In this document: positions 47,874 through 60,220 of the stretch, one piece after another
Layout: each line of letters opens with the position of its first letter
Numbering within the stretch: the stretch's first letter is position 1
Assembly: GCF_964204645.1 (NCBI RefSeq)
Contig: NC_134025.1
Location: 29,108,001 to 29,172,000 of the forward strand
Source: Tubulanus polymorphus
Lineage: Eukaryota > Nemertea > Palaeonemertea > Tubulaniformes > Tubulanidae
DNA: 64,000 nt
Direction of reading: 5' to 3'
Program-made: the position numbers and the translations under genes
The notes under the pieces: generated by a model
Database searches by the model: none
The model's input: only the letters and a program-made list of their open reading frames with translations
Told to the model about the DNA's origin: nothing

Positions 47874-48318
47874 GCAAGATTGCTAATGATATCATTAGCG
47901 ATGGTGAAATCGATTCACCCGGATTATTTCGTGTTTGATATCCGAATGCGTCGTATATACGAACTAGAAAAATCCTTGTCACTGAGCCGTCTGAGGTCGG
48001 CCGGAATCATCGATTCGTCCTCAGATACCGACAAGACCGGAATAAAGTACGTAGCTTAAGCCGATGCAGTGGGATGAGAATACGACAGTCATTATCTAGG
48101 ATTCTGTTGATAATACATCGTTTGTATCGGATACTGTCACAAAAAGCCCGCAGTCCGCGAACGAGAGCGAAAATTTCGATACTGAATTTCGAAGTTCGCA
48201 CGCATCGGAAAATGCGTCCTACAAAGAGGCTGCGGAAAGCATGGAAAATAATTCTAAGACTCATTTGGACCGTGTCGAAACTATACGTACTATTCACAAT
48301 ACCAAAAATTCTTTTTGA
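47874..48318 (+). CDS. Candidate last two exons of an unrecognised plus-strand gene
   Basis: The first open block (47874-48050) reads MVKSIHPDYFVFDIRMRRIY and SLSLSRLRSAGIIDSSSDT up to a possible donor at 48051. After an acceptor ATTATCTAG, the second block (48100-48318) is 72 codons, Ser/Asn/Glu-rich (DSVDNTSFVSDTVTKSPQSA...), ending NTKNSF and TGA. Composition looks like the cytoplasmic tail of a membrane protein. The intron would be only 49 bp, and overlapping frames on both strands are also open, so this is tentative. Confidence 0.3.
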
Positions 48319-48397
48319 CAATACTCTTATCTACACACTTACCACAGTTCACCCCGTAATTATGTTATTATGCTTGGCAGTAATTCAGCTGGGAGTT

Positions 48398-48470
48398 TGC
48401 TGTAGCGGTTAGGTTCTCCGGTTTACAAACGATTTTAGCCCACGTCAGTTTTGGTTTCGAATCTCGGGTT
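48398..48470 (+). repeat. Possible tRNA-derived SINE head
   Basis: TGCTGTAGCGGTTAGG resembles a tRNA A box, and GGTTTCGAATCTC 40 nt later resembles a B box. The spacing suits an internal Pol III promoter, but the arms do not fold into a clean tRNA, so a SINE is preferred. Confidence 0.4.
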
Positions 48471-48475
48471 TACAC

Positions 48476-51130
48476 ATTCGCGCACAGGCCCAATCAACAA
48501 ACCACATCGCCGAGTATTTCGCTGAAAACTTTTCTATCAACTCTCATTTTTATTTCATTTGACTTTATATCTTAGTTATTCAAAAGTTACGTAAGTTTGT
48601 AGGCATTTAGTACAGAATATATAGTCCCCTGTACATCTGGCAAAACGCACTCGGCAAATAATAAGTTGTGGCAAGCTGACCATAAATTTACTACATGATA
48701 TCTGCAGAGAGGCTAGCCTTCAATCAGGATAATTCAGATATCAATTGTGCAAATTTGTTAATTTGTGAAAAGAACTTTCCAGACAACAACATCTATTCAT
48801 ATCGAAAGTAGTCGGCATCAGGACCTATTAAGATTCATTTTCTCTTTCGCGCGATAAATCTTTTGAAAGAATTTCAGTGCCGCGGATATGACGACGGCCA
48901 AACAACAGTGACAACGCATAAGCCTTTCTGGCGATCAAGTCGGAGAGAATCGCGGTATTTTATTTCAACACGGTAGCGATTTTGATTGACGGGATAATTC
49001 TCAACAATCACGAGGGAGAAAAACACGTCATTAATACTCATACGAACCAGTGGAGCGTAGACAATGATACATTACGCCCGTAATGGCACACACGATTCTT
49101 GCAGCTCCAAACAACGCCTTGACAGTTCGACGCTATGAATATGGACGGGTATAAATAATCCTTTACTATTTATGACCTAAAGTCACGTCCTCCTGCGATA
49201 CTCCTATCTTACCCAGCGTCCTCGCTTCGATTTTCCCTAATACGCATAACGTATCGCTATCGGAATCTCTGATAATTGTTGACATCGTGATCGCGTCATT
49301 AAACTTTTATGTAGCATTACTAGTAAATCGTTACTACATGATCTGACTATTCAAAAAGATGTCATTATCGTGATAGCTGCGGTCATCGTGGTGCACGGGG
49401 GACGATTGCAACGTTATGGTTCATCTTGAGATTAGACTTGAGAAGGTAAACGACTCGAGAATGGTTTTCCCTATCAGTGCGTACTCATAGAATGACTATT
49501 ACATCCATGCGAACATTGAGTATGCATCCAGGACATTGGTTGTCTATATGAATGGCCTGTTGGGATTTGGATCAGATGCGGTATTGCGAAGTTATTTCCC
49601 GCTTCAGCCACCGCTGGTATTTGTAATTACTACCACGTGAACGATGAAATATCTGCTGCCAGATATATATACACCTTTCACAAATCAAGCAATTGTTACT
49701 GATGGCAGTTAATAATAAATAACTCTTTCCAGGAGAAAATCAGTAGCGAGATCATTACTGAGACGACCATTCACGGAATTCTTGTCAACAATTTAAGCTC
49801 AGATTCTTGCATGTAGGACTTTATAATCCAATGTTGGATTCGTCACAGAAATTCCCAGAGGTATCCGAGTGCCGCATGTACCAATATATAGCTCTCGATG
49901 CTATCATTAGTCGTGGTTCTATACGATTCTATTTACTGATTCAATATTCTACGTAATTATGTATAATCATCTACAAATAGGTTTTTCAGGGGTCAATACA
50001 AAGTCGTTGACGTTTCCTCGTAGACGGTTCTCAAAACCATTCGAACGATAGAAAGCAGAATATGTTCATCAGAATTTAACGGCGCGTAACCCGACGGAAA
50101 AAAGGAATCAAATATGAAACGATTTGAATAATTCATTTCATTTTGCAGCATATTAAACCTTGGTAAATGTTCATCGTTTATTCATCGACTGTTGACGGTG
50201 TCAACTACTAAATCATCTTATTCTTGCGAGCGTTTCCTCCTTTAGGTGGCAACTGTCACCCAGCAATACCCAAATACCCGTGCAGCTTAATTTATGTGGA
50301 AATATTTCAAAATATCTGCGAATTTTCTGAATCTATTTTTAGAGAGCCTGATTTGACTGATCATGGAACAGTACATCAGGCGTAGTATATCATTCCACGA
50401 TATTAAGTTTATCCAGTCCGCCCGAAGCTGATCTTACAACTCATTTCACACCATTTATTCATCACTTAATCGTTGTTAGCTTCGATGAAAGGAAAATTCA
50501 CTTTCCCCGGAGACGCTCGCAATTTACGTCAATTTCGTCCTTCGTCGCTGATCTACTGCAGTACACACACACACGCATACTTCCGTATCATCATTATGTT
50601 CTTAAATTGAAATAACCAAGAACCGTCGCTGTTTAGTCCGTACGTGTGAAATCACCAGAAACCTTTATTTTTAAGATTGCTTAGTAAGAAACGACCGATG
50701 ATGCACTGTTTGACGTCACTTCCGGTTTTACGGGACAATCGAAATTTACGCATTTCGAACAAATAACGATAAAACATTAACGATTAATATCAATATTGGA
50801 AAACCTTTATCAATAATGTCTCATTATGATTGGCTGTCAAAGTTTGATTTAGACTAACAGTGAATACCACTTTGCGGACTTTGCGGAGGACTTGGATGTT
50901 TAATGAGGCGGTGCAGAAACATAACATTTCAGTTTCTATTTTTTCCAGTATCAGCCATCTATCTTCTATGTTTTAGAAAGACAGTGTCGTCTTGTAGCAA
51001 CCGAACGAAGCCATTAACAGCCACAATAAATGAATTTGCGTGAGAGATCCCGGCAGTTTCTAAATTCCCATTTTAATGTCCAAATGTTTGGCAAGTCATA
51101 AATATCACATTCAAACAAACGATGATGTTG
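48476..51130. other. Intergenic, no gene seen
   Basis: No recognisable exon. GACGTCACTTCCGG near 50714 joins a CRE-like core to an ETS-like core and could be regulatory. Confidence 0.3.
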
Positions 51131-51155
51131 TAACTTCCTGTGGCACAGGAAGTTA
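51131..51155. promoter_or_regulatory. Palindromic pair of ETS-type sites
   Basis: Arms of 12 bp (TAACTTCCTGTG and its exact complement) are separated by a single G. Each arm holds ACAGGAAGT, the consensus for ETS-family transcription factors, arranged head to head. Confidence 0.5.
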
Positions 51156-52359
51156 TTACGTAGAAATTTGATGATACACATGCGGGCTGAAAATTTCTCG
51201 TTACATTTTTTTCAACTTTCTCATTCTCATTTGCGGTCACCGCACACTCCTCGTGTTAGCTAGTCGTATAGTACGAGTGTTAGAATGACCTAGCGTGTTT
51301 GTTCAGTTACTTTACAAACTGTAAAGGGTTATTCACGAGTCATGACTCCTGACCGTCAAGTTATGCTTAGAAACTAATTGGAAACGTGAACGATCGACTC
51401 TCGTAAGGTAATGGATATTACCTAAAGTATCCGCCAGCAATTTTGTTAGTAGTTGTTCACTGTTTTTCGTGTCACTGATATAAAACCAGTCACATTTTTA
51501 TGGTATAGAACAGGGACACTAAGTATTGGCTCCAGTATCGGAATTCTGCACGCAACTTGTGGTCGAGGTTCTGTCAAGATCTTTTGTCAAACGTTAGTGG
51601 TCATTTTCTGAGTACAGTTTAGACGCGGACCCAAGGATCCTTCTAAATGCATCTATATTATTTAAGATTTCCCCAGGCAGATCCTCCTACAAATGGTACC
51701 TTCGCTCCTGCACTCGCAGGAAAGTTACACATTCTTCCGTAGTTTTCGAAAATTTGTTTGCGTTAGTATATTTACGTGCTTCGGTTAGTAGGCCTACCCC
51801 GCAGTGTTTAAGTTATATTGAATCAACACAAGAATCTTATAAACATATAGATCATTTTTTATCTAAATAAAACGTAATTGCATTGGATGAGTGACTAATC
51901 TTCGCGAAGTCGTTTTCTTTTATTTATTATTTAGATCCATATTACTCAAAAGCATGTTTACAATGCCGTATAGTACATGGAAAATGTTTACCGCGGGGAA
52001 TATACCCAATTTTTTTTCGCCAGGAAGTAGACTATTGGATGACTGACAGTGCCCTCTAGGGGGAATACGGAAATGCATTAGTTGTCGCAACGGCGCCGAC
52101 GAGACAAATGATTGATCTGATGACATTCTTACGAAGTGCTCATTACGTTTCCTTCTTGAATTCAATTCATTTCTCAAAACAACGGATGCGGTTTTTATAA
52201 CCGACAATCAGATGAAACGCAATACGACGAACAGCCTTTTGAACGTCACTTCCTTATAATCCATTTAATAAGTCACAGCGAGCATCAACACCACCATCTT
52301 TGTCTTATCACGACAACGAAGCGACCTTATGACATTTCATTTCGCTGTTTGGTTAGTGT
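51156..52359. other. 3' UTR/intergenic next to the GPCR-like exon
   Basis: TTTATT pairs at 51919-51928 on the plus strand could give the poly(A) signal of the minus-strand gene whose last exon is at 52360. A 95-codon minus-strand frame ending at 51920 has a polar, receptor-tail-like composition but no start codon or acceptor that joins in phase. Confidence 0.25.
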
Positions 52360-52581
52360 CTATATTCTCGTTCCGCGGCGATTGTTATTGCTACCTGTAA
52401 ACATACGACGATGCTTGTGTCGGAACCAGACAGCAATAAATCCAAAATGGCCAATTGGAGCACGAATCCCATTTAGCACTGTTATTGCTAATATACTCCC
52501 GGTAGAATAGGCACCATATTGTTCAACGACATGGCAAACAATAACCAGATGAAAAATGAACGTTGTACACAATAAACGGAA
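52360..52581 (-). CDS. Candidate last exon of a class A GPCR-like receptor (TM6/TM7 and tail)
   Basis: The minus-strand frame opens right after GCATCGGTAG, a possible acceptor, in phase 0 and runs 73 codons to a TAG. It encodes one hydrophobic helix (CTTFIFHLVIVCHVV), a short loop and a second helix (SILAITVLNGIRAPIGHFGF) followed by WFRHKHRRMF and a basic tail. The spacing N-x4-P within the second helix and the basic segment after it match TM7 and helix 8 of rhodopsin-like receptors, although the usual NPxxY is degenerate. No upstream exons were found. The acceptor is weak. Confidence 0.35.
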   Translation of the reverse strand, partial: FRLLCTTFIFHLVIVCHVVEQYGAYSTGSILAITVLNGIRAPIGHFGFIAVWFRHKHRRMFTGSNNNRRGTRI

Positions 52582-54640
52582 CTACCGATGCAGCAAAACG
52601 CTATTCTGTTTCATTTGCTTTTTGGAGGTGCTTTTACATGTCAAAATTATCGAGAAACCTTTCTCGATATTGGACTGGGAAATAATGTAGCAATCGGTAA
52701 CCATAGTTATAAAATATGCAAGTGGTTCGTTATCAAAAGTGCTCATTTTCTCGATATCTGGGTTAGTGTAGATGTGAAAAACTAAATGTGGTCGAATTGG
52801 ATTTCATGGCGCTGTAGTAAGTTATATATATATATGTATATTCTGTAACGCTGCGAACATTGCGTTAAAGCTGAATGTATGATAACCATATAATGCAACA
52901 GGTATGATAGTGATTGGCGTTGAACTTGGGAAAAAACCAGGCGTAGATGAGAATTTGATGCAAGTGTGATATGGCTTATTCATCAGCCCCGTCATAATTA
53001 CTATCAGTGAACTCTATTATCAATCACGTATTATTATCTTTTTTCACCCATTATTCATGCTTGTGTTAGTGGTTATCTGTGTTGCGATAGTCCGGGAACT
53101 TTGAACGTTCTATGCAGAAAAAAAACGATTGGTATTTTGCTAATTATGACCATGAGCGAGTACATTTTGGCCAGTAATTTTGAGTATTAGAATTCTGACA
53201 AGCTAGTCAAGATTAATGAACGTAATACGGAGTTTTTCCATTAACGGGTGACTCTTCATGTATCATTCAATTATAGTGCTATTGGTCAAGAGGAGGAGGT
53301 CTTATAATCCTATTAACGATGTAACCAGGCAACCAATCGAGGGACCGGTCGTATCTTTTGATGATTAAGTGCCCGTGGAACATCACTGTTTTCCCTCGGC
53401 TGGATAAAATAAAGATAATCTCTTATTAGCCATAAAAGGAATTATTCCAGACCGTTTTGGTTAATGTGTCCGTGTTTAGCCGATGTTTTATACCGGTGTA
53501 GATCCAATCTAGCAACGTCCTGGGTGAGACGTGGGTCATCTGCATTTTAGGTGATCTAGATATTGCATTGTTAGCACGGCATAGGATCCTAAACAATCTC
53601 AGTCATCTCGACATCCCCAACCTCGTATGCAGTTTAGCCACCACATTACACATTTTCTAACACCATTAAGAATTTATTATGATCTCATGGATAAGACTCG
53701 ATTTCTTTCAAATAAACAAGATATGACGTCAGGTGCAAGAGCTTTCAAGTCGGTTCCTCAATTTGGATCGAACGAACGCAATTATGTCACTAAATGGTGA
53801 TTACGTATACGACGAGGTGTTTACCCGTCCCATCCATCTCGGAGGAAATTAAACACTTTTTACATCGGATATATAATCTAACCTTCTCTGTCTTCTAATC
53901 TTCACAAGCAAGATAACCTGAATAATTACCGGTACAAGATTTGTCATCTCATTTCAAGTTACACCCGTTCAAAGAATATTCACCACAATAATGACTTTTC
54001 TACGCGATATTATAGAACTACATGAATTGGTTGAAGGTTTTTTGGAGGACACATCACGGCGGGTGTTTCCTGTTGATGTGACAGTTCTTTGGTCCTAGAT
54101 AATTGTGAGAAGGTTTTAAGCATAGTTTGCAATGTGAATGATAACAAGGAGGCATTAAATTTAGTAAAAGAAAATCATAATAAAACGAAATAAAAACATC
54201 AGCCATATTGCTACCATTTGAAAGAAATCTCTCTCTGTGAGGAAATTAGTGAACTATACCATTGGTAGTTGGGAGATTCTCCCAGGACATTCATAAACTA
54301 CGTTAGTGTTTTTCTCATTACTATTATTGACATGTAACGCTCATATGTTCATGTTTTCACTTCAATCCCCCTCCCGTCGAAGACTGGTATCCTGCTAGAA
54401 TATTATCAATTACAAATTATTAGTTTTTCAAAGGTATGATTTATTATTTTTAACGATGACTTTTTTTACGAGTGAAACGTTTTTTAAGTCGCAAGTCTGC
54501 GTGCAATGAACGATCGATACGAACGGATGTCGTTCTCTCTGGGGATCCTATTAAGTTCCGCGCTACGGGTATCACAGACAGAATTCCTTTCTCTCTTCTC
54601 TCTTTTTCACTATTTTCTCTTGTTCTTCTTTCGACAAAAG
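52582..54640. other. No supported gene
   Basis: The short AT run near 52826 and scattered open frames have no gene-like features. Confidence 0.3.
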
Positions 54641-54732
54641 GAGTGCATATCAAAACGACAACTGCGGATCAATGTCGGAACAGCGGTGTAGTCGATGTAA
54701 CCGATGTATCTCCGCTAATGGAGGATTGGTGA
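54641..54732 (+). CDS. Candidate terminal exon, unrecognised gene
   Basis: An unusually long pyrimidine-rich tract (54582-54633) ends in CGACAAAAG, and the following frame gives 29 residues (VHIKTTTADQCRNSG, then VVDVTDVSPLMEDW) before TGA. The acidic, hydrophilic end is protein-like. No upstream exon or poly(A) signal was found; in another frame the segment stops after 16 codons. Confidence 0.3.
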
Positions 54733-56735
54733 ACGAGTCGTATTAAATCTTGTGATGAACACCGAGGAAATTTCAACGTATTTCTGACCCGCATCAAAAG
54801 AACATCAAAATCATTTTAAAAATATATTTGAGAGTGGTATTGTTTTCTTTTAGCGAATATTTGAATTCACTTAAACTAATGTATATGTATATACATAACG
54901 TAATGGGGGAGGGGACTCAATCATTAATTTCATCAAAATATCGCATCAACAGGACTGTGTGAATAGGTTTAGTTACACCCTAGTGAACTGAACATTCTGT
55001 CTGGGGAGCCATTGCGGAAATCTGTAAATTGATTGCCTCATGTCGAAATGTTCTTTCCGCTGTCTGTCGGTCTGTCTGTGTGTATGTGTACATTAGATTC
55101 CTTTGAAGCCATATTACAAAACGTTGACGGTTTTATTTACGTTTAAAATATCGGGAAGATGGATCAACATTTTCATAATACCGACTTTTTATTTGATGAC
55201 AAATGATGAAACGAGTCGATACCTCGAAGTCTCAAAATGAAATGATTAACTGGATTGGGGATCAATTTTCTATTTTTGATTTATTTGTAAAGGGCGTTGA
55301 CGTTGATACATATCGTCATATATCATCAGTAATGAAACGATTATGTTCTACTAGCCAACAATTATAAAGTAAACTTAAAATCGCATTTGCTAATTCCATA
55401 AAACCCCACGATTTAATCAACATAACGGTGCGATTTTCGATATATCAATTTTGAGCGATAGTGAGCTGTAACGACGATTTTGAGGGCAGCACTGGTCGAA
55501 TTACACGACGATTAAACGCGCAATATTGTCCTAACTAGGCCTACGTACAAGTACGATTCTGTATATCGAAGGCAGTCGAATATCTATATTTCAGCATTCG
55601 CAATTTATTATTCTGAACAATATGCATACAACATATCTAACGTTTGCTGTGATTAATTATGCATTATGCTGTTATGTATTATGTACATAAACTGTTTACA
55701 TAAATTTCACATAAATGAGCTATTCTTTTGTTGGTATTATTTTCATACAATGTTCTAGATATAATACCAAGCAATACAAAATCGATGGCATTTTCGGTGT
55801 GAGGATGGCGAGGAATGATTATCGATGTCTTTTCTTGTTTGAAAGCAATTGAACAGAGCGAACAAGATGGCAATATCAAACAAGTTATTGGAAGACACGA
55901 ATGAAAACAGCAACTATGTGATCATTTATAAAACAATGCATCCCAGACAAGACATATTGATTACAATATATGAAAAGCCACATAGTCACATCAAGTGTAT
56001 TTACCAGTTTTATGGCCATTTCGATTGAGCTATAAAATAGATTGAAATGAACAGTGGGGCTTTTATTTCTGAATTATATTGACACATGATATTGACGTTT
56101 ATCGTTACTAATTAAAGCCGGCTGATAATAAAAACAGGATGATATTAAATTATTGTATATAAATTTTTCTCGGGCAAACACGAAACGCATCGTGGGCTCA
56201 ATTGCGATAATAATTAACTCAATATTAGAGAAACATTTCCGCGTCGAGAATAATGAATCCCTGGCTTCATTTTGTTCTATAATTTGTTGACCGATTAATT
56301 TCTTTAAGATGAGAAATTCCGGTCGCAAATGTAATAAATACCACATTATTACGTCATAAATCACACGAACACAAGCTTTATTAAATTCCCTATGATGATT
56401 TATCTTTGTCTCTTATTGAATTGACACGAAATTCCACGGAGCACAGGTTTTTGTCATAGGAACAGAAATCAGTGGTCGTAAACAACGTAGCTCGGGAAGA
56501 ATTCAGAGGGGAAAATTGATTTTTATGTCCATTCTATTTAGGAGGGAATGTTGGTAAGTCTGATACTGACAGATAGTTGAACACTAGAGTTCTGATGATG
56601 GGCGTTGTCTAGTTCCACACGACTGTAATCACCGAGACGGTTTCAATAGAACCTTGATTGTCAAATAGCATGTACGAGGAGAGAAAACCAGAACCATCAA
56701 GAATGGATAGTTGGTGATTATGTTCTGGCATGAAT
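54733..56735. other. Intergenic, no gene seen
   Basis: Nothing recognisable on either strand. Confidence 0.3.
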
Positions 56736-56771
56736 CTTGGAGTAATCATTTGACCAAATGATTACTCCAAG
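56736..56771. repeat. Perfect 36-bp palindrome flanked by 7-bp direct repeats
   Basis: Arms 56736-56752 and 56755-56771 are exact reverse complements (17 bp) around a 2-nt centre. CATGAAT stands immediately on both sides (56729-56735 and 56772-56778), in direct orientation, like a target duplication. Confidence 0.9.
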
Positions 56772-56942
56772 CATGAATATACTATATAACGAGCTATTGT
56801 ATAAATCGCGTATGAAATGAATGAAATACAATACGTTCATTGCAACGTACGGCGTATCTGCGTACTTCAGAGCGTGGGAAGTACAGAGGAACAGAGTCGA
56901 GCTGTAGAGGCCATGATTTATCAAAGTACAAAACGTTACTAT

Positions 56943-56957
56943 GCCCCCCCCCCCCCC
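56943..56957 (+). repeat. Poly-C run
   Basis: About 14 consecutive C; a G-quadruplex-capable or sequencing-difficult stretch when read on the minus strand. Confidence 0.8.
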
Positions 56958-57841
56958 GTTTAGTAAAACTGATGACTGATCTTAGACGTACCGGACCCAT
57001 ATACATAAGCGCCAAACTATAGGCGTAGTTCTCGACAAGGCATTAGCATCGCCGACACTAAATAAATTATCTTTCTAATTCCCGGACATGTCTTACTCGA
57101 TACTATTTCAGCAACTGCGTTCCATTTCCCCAGTGTACCTAACGCAGTGTGGATTAATTCAATAAAGCCTTTAATAATTCATAGATTTATAGGCTTTTAG
57201 GTTCGGACGGAATCGATCCTTTATACGTATTGACGCTCCGAAAATTGGATTTTCTGCAAAGAAAGCTTATATAACCCGAGGAACCTCAACCAATGTAGCG
57301 TCACCAATCATGGGAACTAAATGATTTTGTATTCCATCTTGTGGTTATCATACGCACAAGCAGAACAAAATATGAATTTCTTTTGTCAAGTATCGATACG
57401 GAAATTATGTATATACATGTTGGCGGTCGAGAAAATTGTGGCCAGATTAAACTGAGACAGACGCAATTTACAATATTTTCTTTTCGTGTTGTATTATTAA
57501 TTAACGCTGTTATTTGCGCCTGCAGCACTTGTTGTACGGATACGCAGATGAATTTACCGACGATTCGTTTCTTCTGCATCGATATTTGAATGAATAATTA
57601 GTGAATTATAAATGATACCTATAAAGCCATAGGGTTAGTTGTATTGAGTTTCTCATAATTGGAACAGAATGGATTCCATCCATTGTTAACGAGCCTCTGA
57701 ACGAATGAGTTAACATACAATTCCAGCTATTTGGGAAGCAGCTTTCGACGGACAGATGAAACATTGAATTAAAATGGTGTATAGATAAAATGAATGATAA
57801 TAATGATATCTATTGCATCTGTTACACGAGTCTGTACTAAA

Positions 57842-57926
57842 TGACGTCACATTAGGCTATGGTTTTTAACAGTCATGACGTGAAGAGCTCTTGTGCGTGA
57901 CGTCATCGCTTATCGATTTGACGTCA
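57842..57926. promoter_or_regulatory. Cluster of four CRE sites
   Basis: Perfect TGACGTCA at 57842-57849, 57898-57905 and 57919-57926, and TGACGTGA at 57876-57883, all within 85 bp. The last three are spaced 22 and 21 bp apart, about two helix turns. This is the binding site of CREB/ATF bZIP factors. No gene start is recognised nearby, so it could be an enhancer or an unannotated promoter. Confidence 0.6.
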
Positions 57927-58112
57927 CATGTCCTTCGCGCTATTGACGATAAAAATCCATCAAAGCAATTTTGGATTTGAGATTTATACCTGGATTCGAT
58001 TTAATTTCGATGCGATAAATATAGGACATGATACACTATCACCAAGATACCCGCTTTAGACCGAGATCTGTCATGTACGTAAATAACTCATTGTTTTGTC
58101 GTTACCACATAG

Positions 58113-58167
58113 GGCCTCCTTGCAAGAGCTCTCTATTTATATTTCCCAGTCAGACGAGTCCTTAAAG
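58113..58167 (+). CDS. Candidate internal exon, unrecognised gene
   Basis: An acceptor (TTTTGTCGTTACCACATAG) and a donor (TTAAAG then GTGATT) bound 55 nt reading ASLQELSIYISQSDESLK in the open frame. It lies 190 bp downstream of the CRE cluster on the same strand as the 60535-60620 candidate, but their phases do not join directly. Confidence 0.22.
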
Positions 58168-60205
58168 GTGATTGCTCTAAATTCTACATACAAGCCATTC
58201 ACAGTAATTGTACTAGATTTGCAGACACTACTTTCTGGCTGTCAGATTACTGCAATGTTCATCAGCCCCAACAGTTTATTCCAAAGAATCGAATAAAACC
58301 GACAACGGAAGTGAGACTGTTTCAGACAATCCATTCAACCAGCTATTAAAGAGACAGTAATCGTCAGGAATAGCACGGAAACCGGCGCTCTACATGAACG
58401 TGCCTAGTCGCTGCTATCTAGACTGATAAATCTATCGAAATGTCTCTTGCGCCGTTCAATCAACCTGTTCAATTTAATCCGCGCAAAATCTAACTAATGA
58501 AATGTAAAAATCGATGGCGGATATTCGTCGAATGTAGTTTTATACGACGTGAATGAAAAGCTGATTTTTAAGGTCCTTTTATTGCAGGTTTAGTGCGTTG
58601 AGAATATCCACGAATACTGCGAGAACATTAATTCACAAAGTTGCGCAATGCTATTACTATTTATTAGAGTTTCTTTGATTGGAATGAGGGCATTTATCCC
58701 GTTGTAAAAATGCTTCGAAATAGTGACATCAGAATGAGATCTATCATTTAAGACTTTCGTCGTGTCTTAATACAATCACGATCAACGTCACCATCAAGAA
58801 ACCATCTTGCATATTGAACCCTAAACAGTTCTCGAATCTTTCAGCGACTTGGAATCACAACATCATGTAGTATACACACAAATAAATCATTGTATAAGAC
58901 GGAGATAAGCGTCAATGAACTGTTTCATTGATAATCATAATCTATGGGGGTAAGAATCCTAATCTCAATATCTGAATTCAAAAGAATCTCGCAGATATTA
59001 TTTCAAAACTCTTAACTATGTATGAAAGGTTTAGTTGTTTTCGATAAAGAATATGATTCATCTTAAATAACGGAGACATATCCTAGGGCAGTTATGAAAG
59101 ACCTTATCACTAGTTGATAACTTTTACCTCGCAAAAATTCCGAATCATCAAATATCATTAGAAAAAGTCAAACGGAGTTTGTATTTATTTATTTCTTATT
59201 TGAGTACATGTATTTTCTCACAGTTTGCCGAGTTGAAAACATTTTTCTTATATGAGATAGAAAACGAAAGAATTTTTCTGTGAGAAAGCAATTAGGCCTT
59301 ATATTATTGTGTCCTCGGGAAGTTTCCGTTTAATTTCCTCTTGGTTTATTACATTTATTTCGCATCTGCAAATGTAAGATTTATATATAACTTGACTGTA
59401 TATATCCTACTTTATGAATTGCATTTTTTGTTGATGCTTTCAACAACAGACTTCCCACCGGTGGTAATCACCGAGATGTGAAAGATGAAACTATTTGAAG
59501 CCTTTACTTAAAAGTGTCCATTAATCAAGAACTTCAAGAAATAAAAGTCTCTCATAACGTGACGCACGTGTAGATTTGTACCCGAAGCGTAGAGCGGCTT
59601 TTGGTAAGAGTTCAGTCTGAAATGCGGCTTAAAAATTCCCCCACGTCTAACAGTTATAACGTTGTTCGAAGAGGCAGTCTTTTCAGTATTATATTCTCCC
59701 AGCCAAGGAACTTGTATAACATCCCACGATTTGTCATATCTTAAGTTCTTTCTTTCATTTCCAGACAAATTTATATGTTTACTTTCAAATAAGATACCGC
59801 ATAATAAGTATATGGGCGATTCTAATCTGGAACCAGACACGATTTAAGAAGTTGTTTTCATGTTTAGTAATGTACCAGGTATACGTATAAAGCGAACCGC
59901 GTCTACTTTAATGAAACGGCGATATAGATTATGTGATATCGGATAGTGTTCCGGTTTCCACTTGTATATTGGCTCTGTCGTCTGTAAGTTGTTCGTTAAT
60001 CGATAAACTGTCCTGAAACATCGATGGTAACTTCTCCCTTTACTGAAACTCGATGTAATGAAGTGTTGACATCAGAGACGGTATGTCAGATGAAACGCAA
60101 TCGATCAAGTACACGGCAAGTATATTGCTGATATATATGTGAAATTCCCGGGTGACTAGCTGCTTAGTATTCTACTAATATCGTATATCAAACTAACTGC
60201 CAAAT
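58168..60205. other. No supported gene
   Basis: A 110-codon minus-strand open frame at 59508-59840 lacks an ATG near its start and has no recognisable domain. Nothing else stands out. Confidence 0.3.
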
Positions 60206-60220
60206 AGGGTTAGGGTTAGG
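60206..60220 (+). repeat. Short interstitial telomere-like repeat
   Basis: AGGGTTAGGGTTAGG, two and a half TTAGGG units. Confidence 0.6.

Noticed and set aside
47882-47899. 18-bp palindrome GCTAATGATATCATTAGC
   Set aside because: Short AT-rich palindromes of this size are expected by chance in a window this long, and no flanking feature adds support.
59508-59840. 110-codon minus-strand frame
   Set aside because: No ATG in its first two thirds, no acceptor, no recognisable domain.
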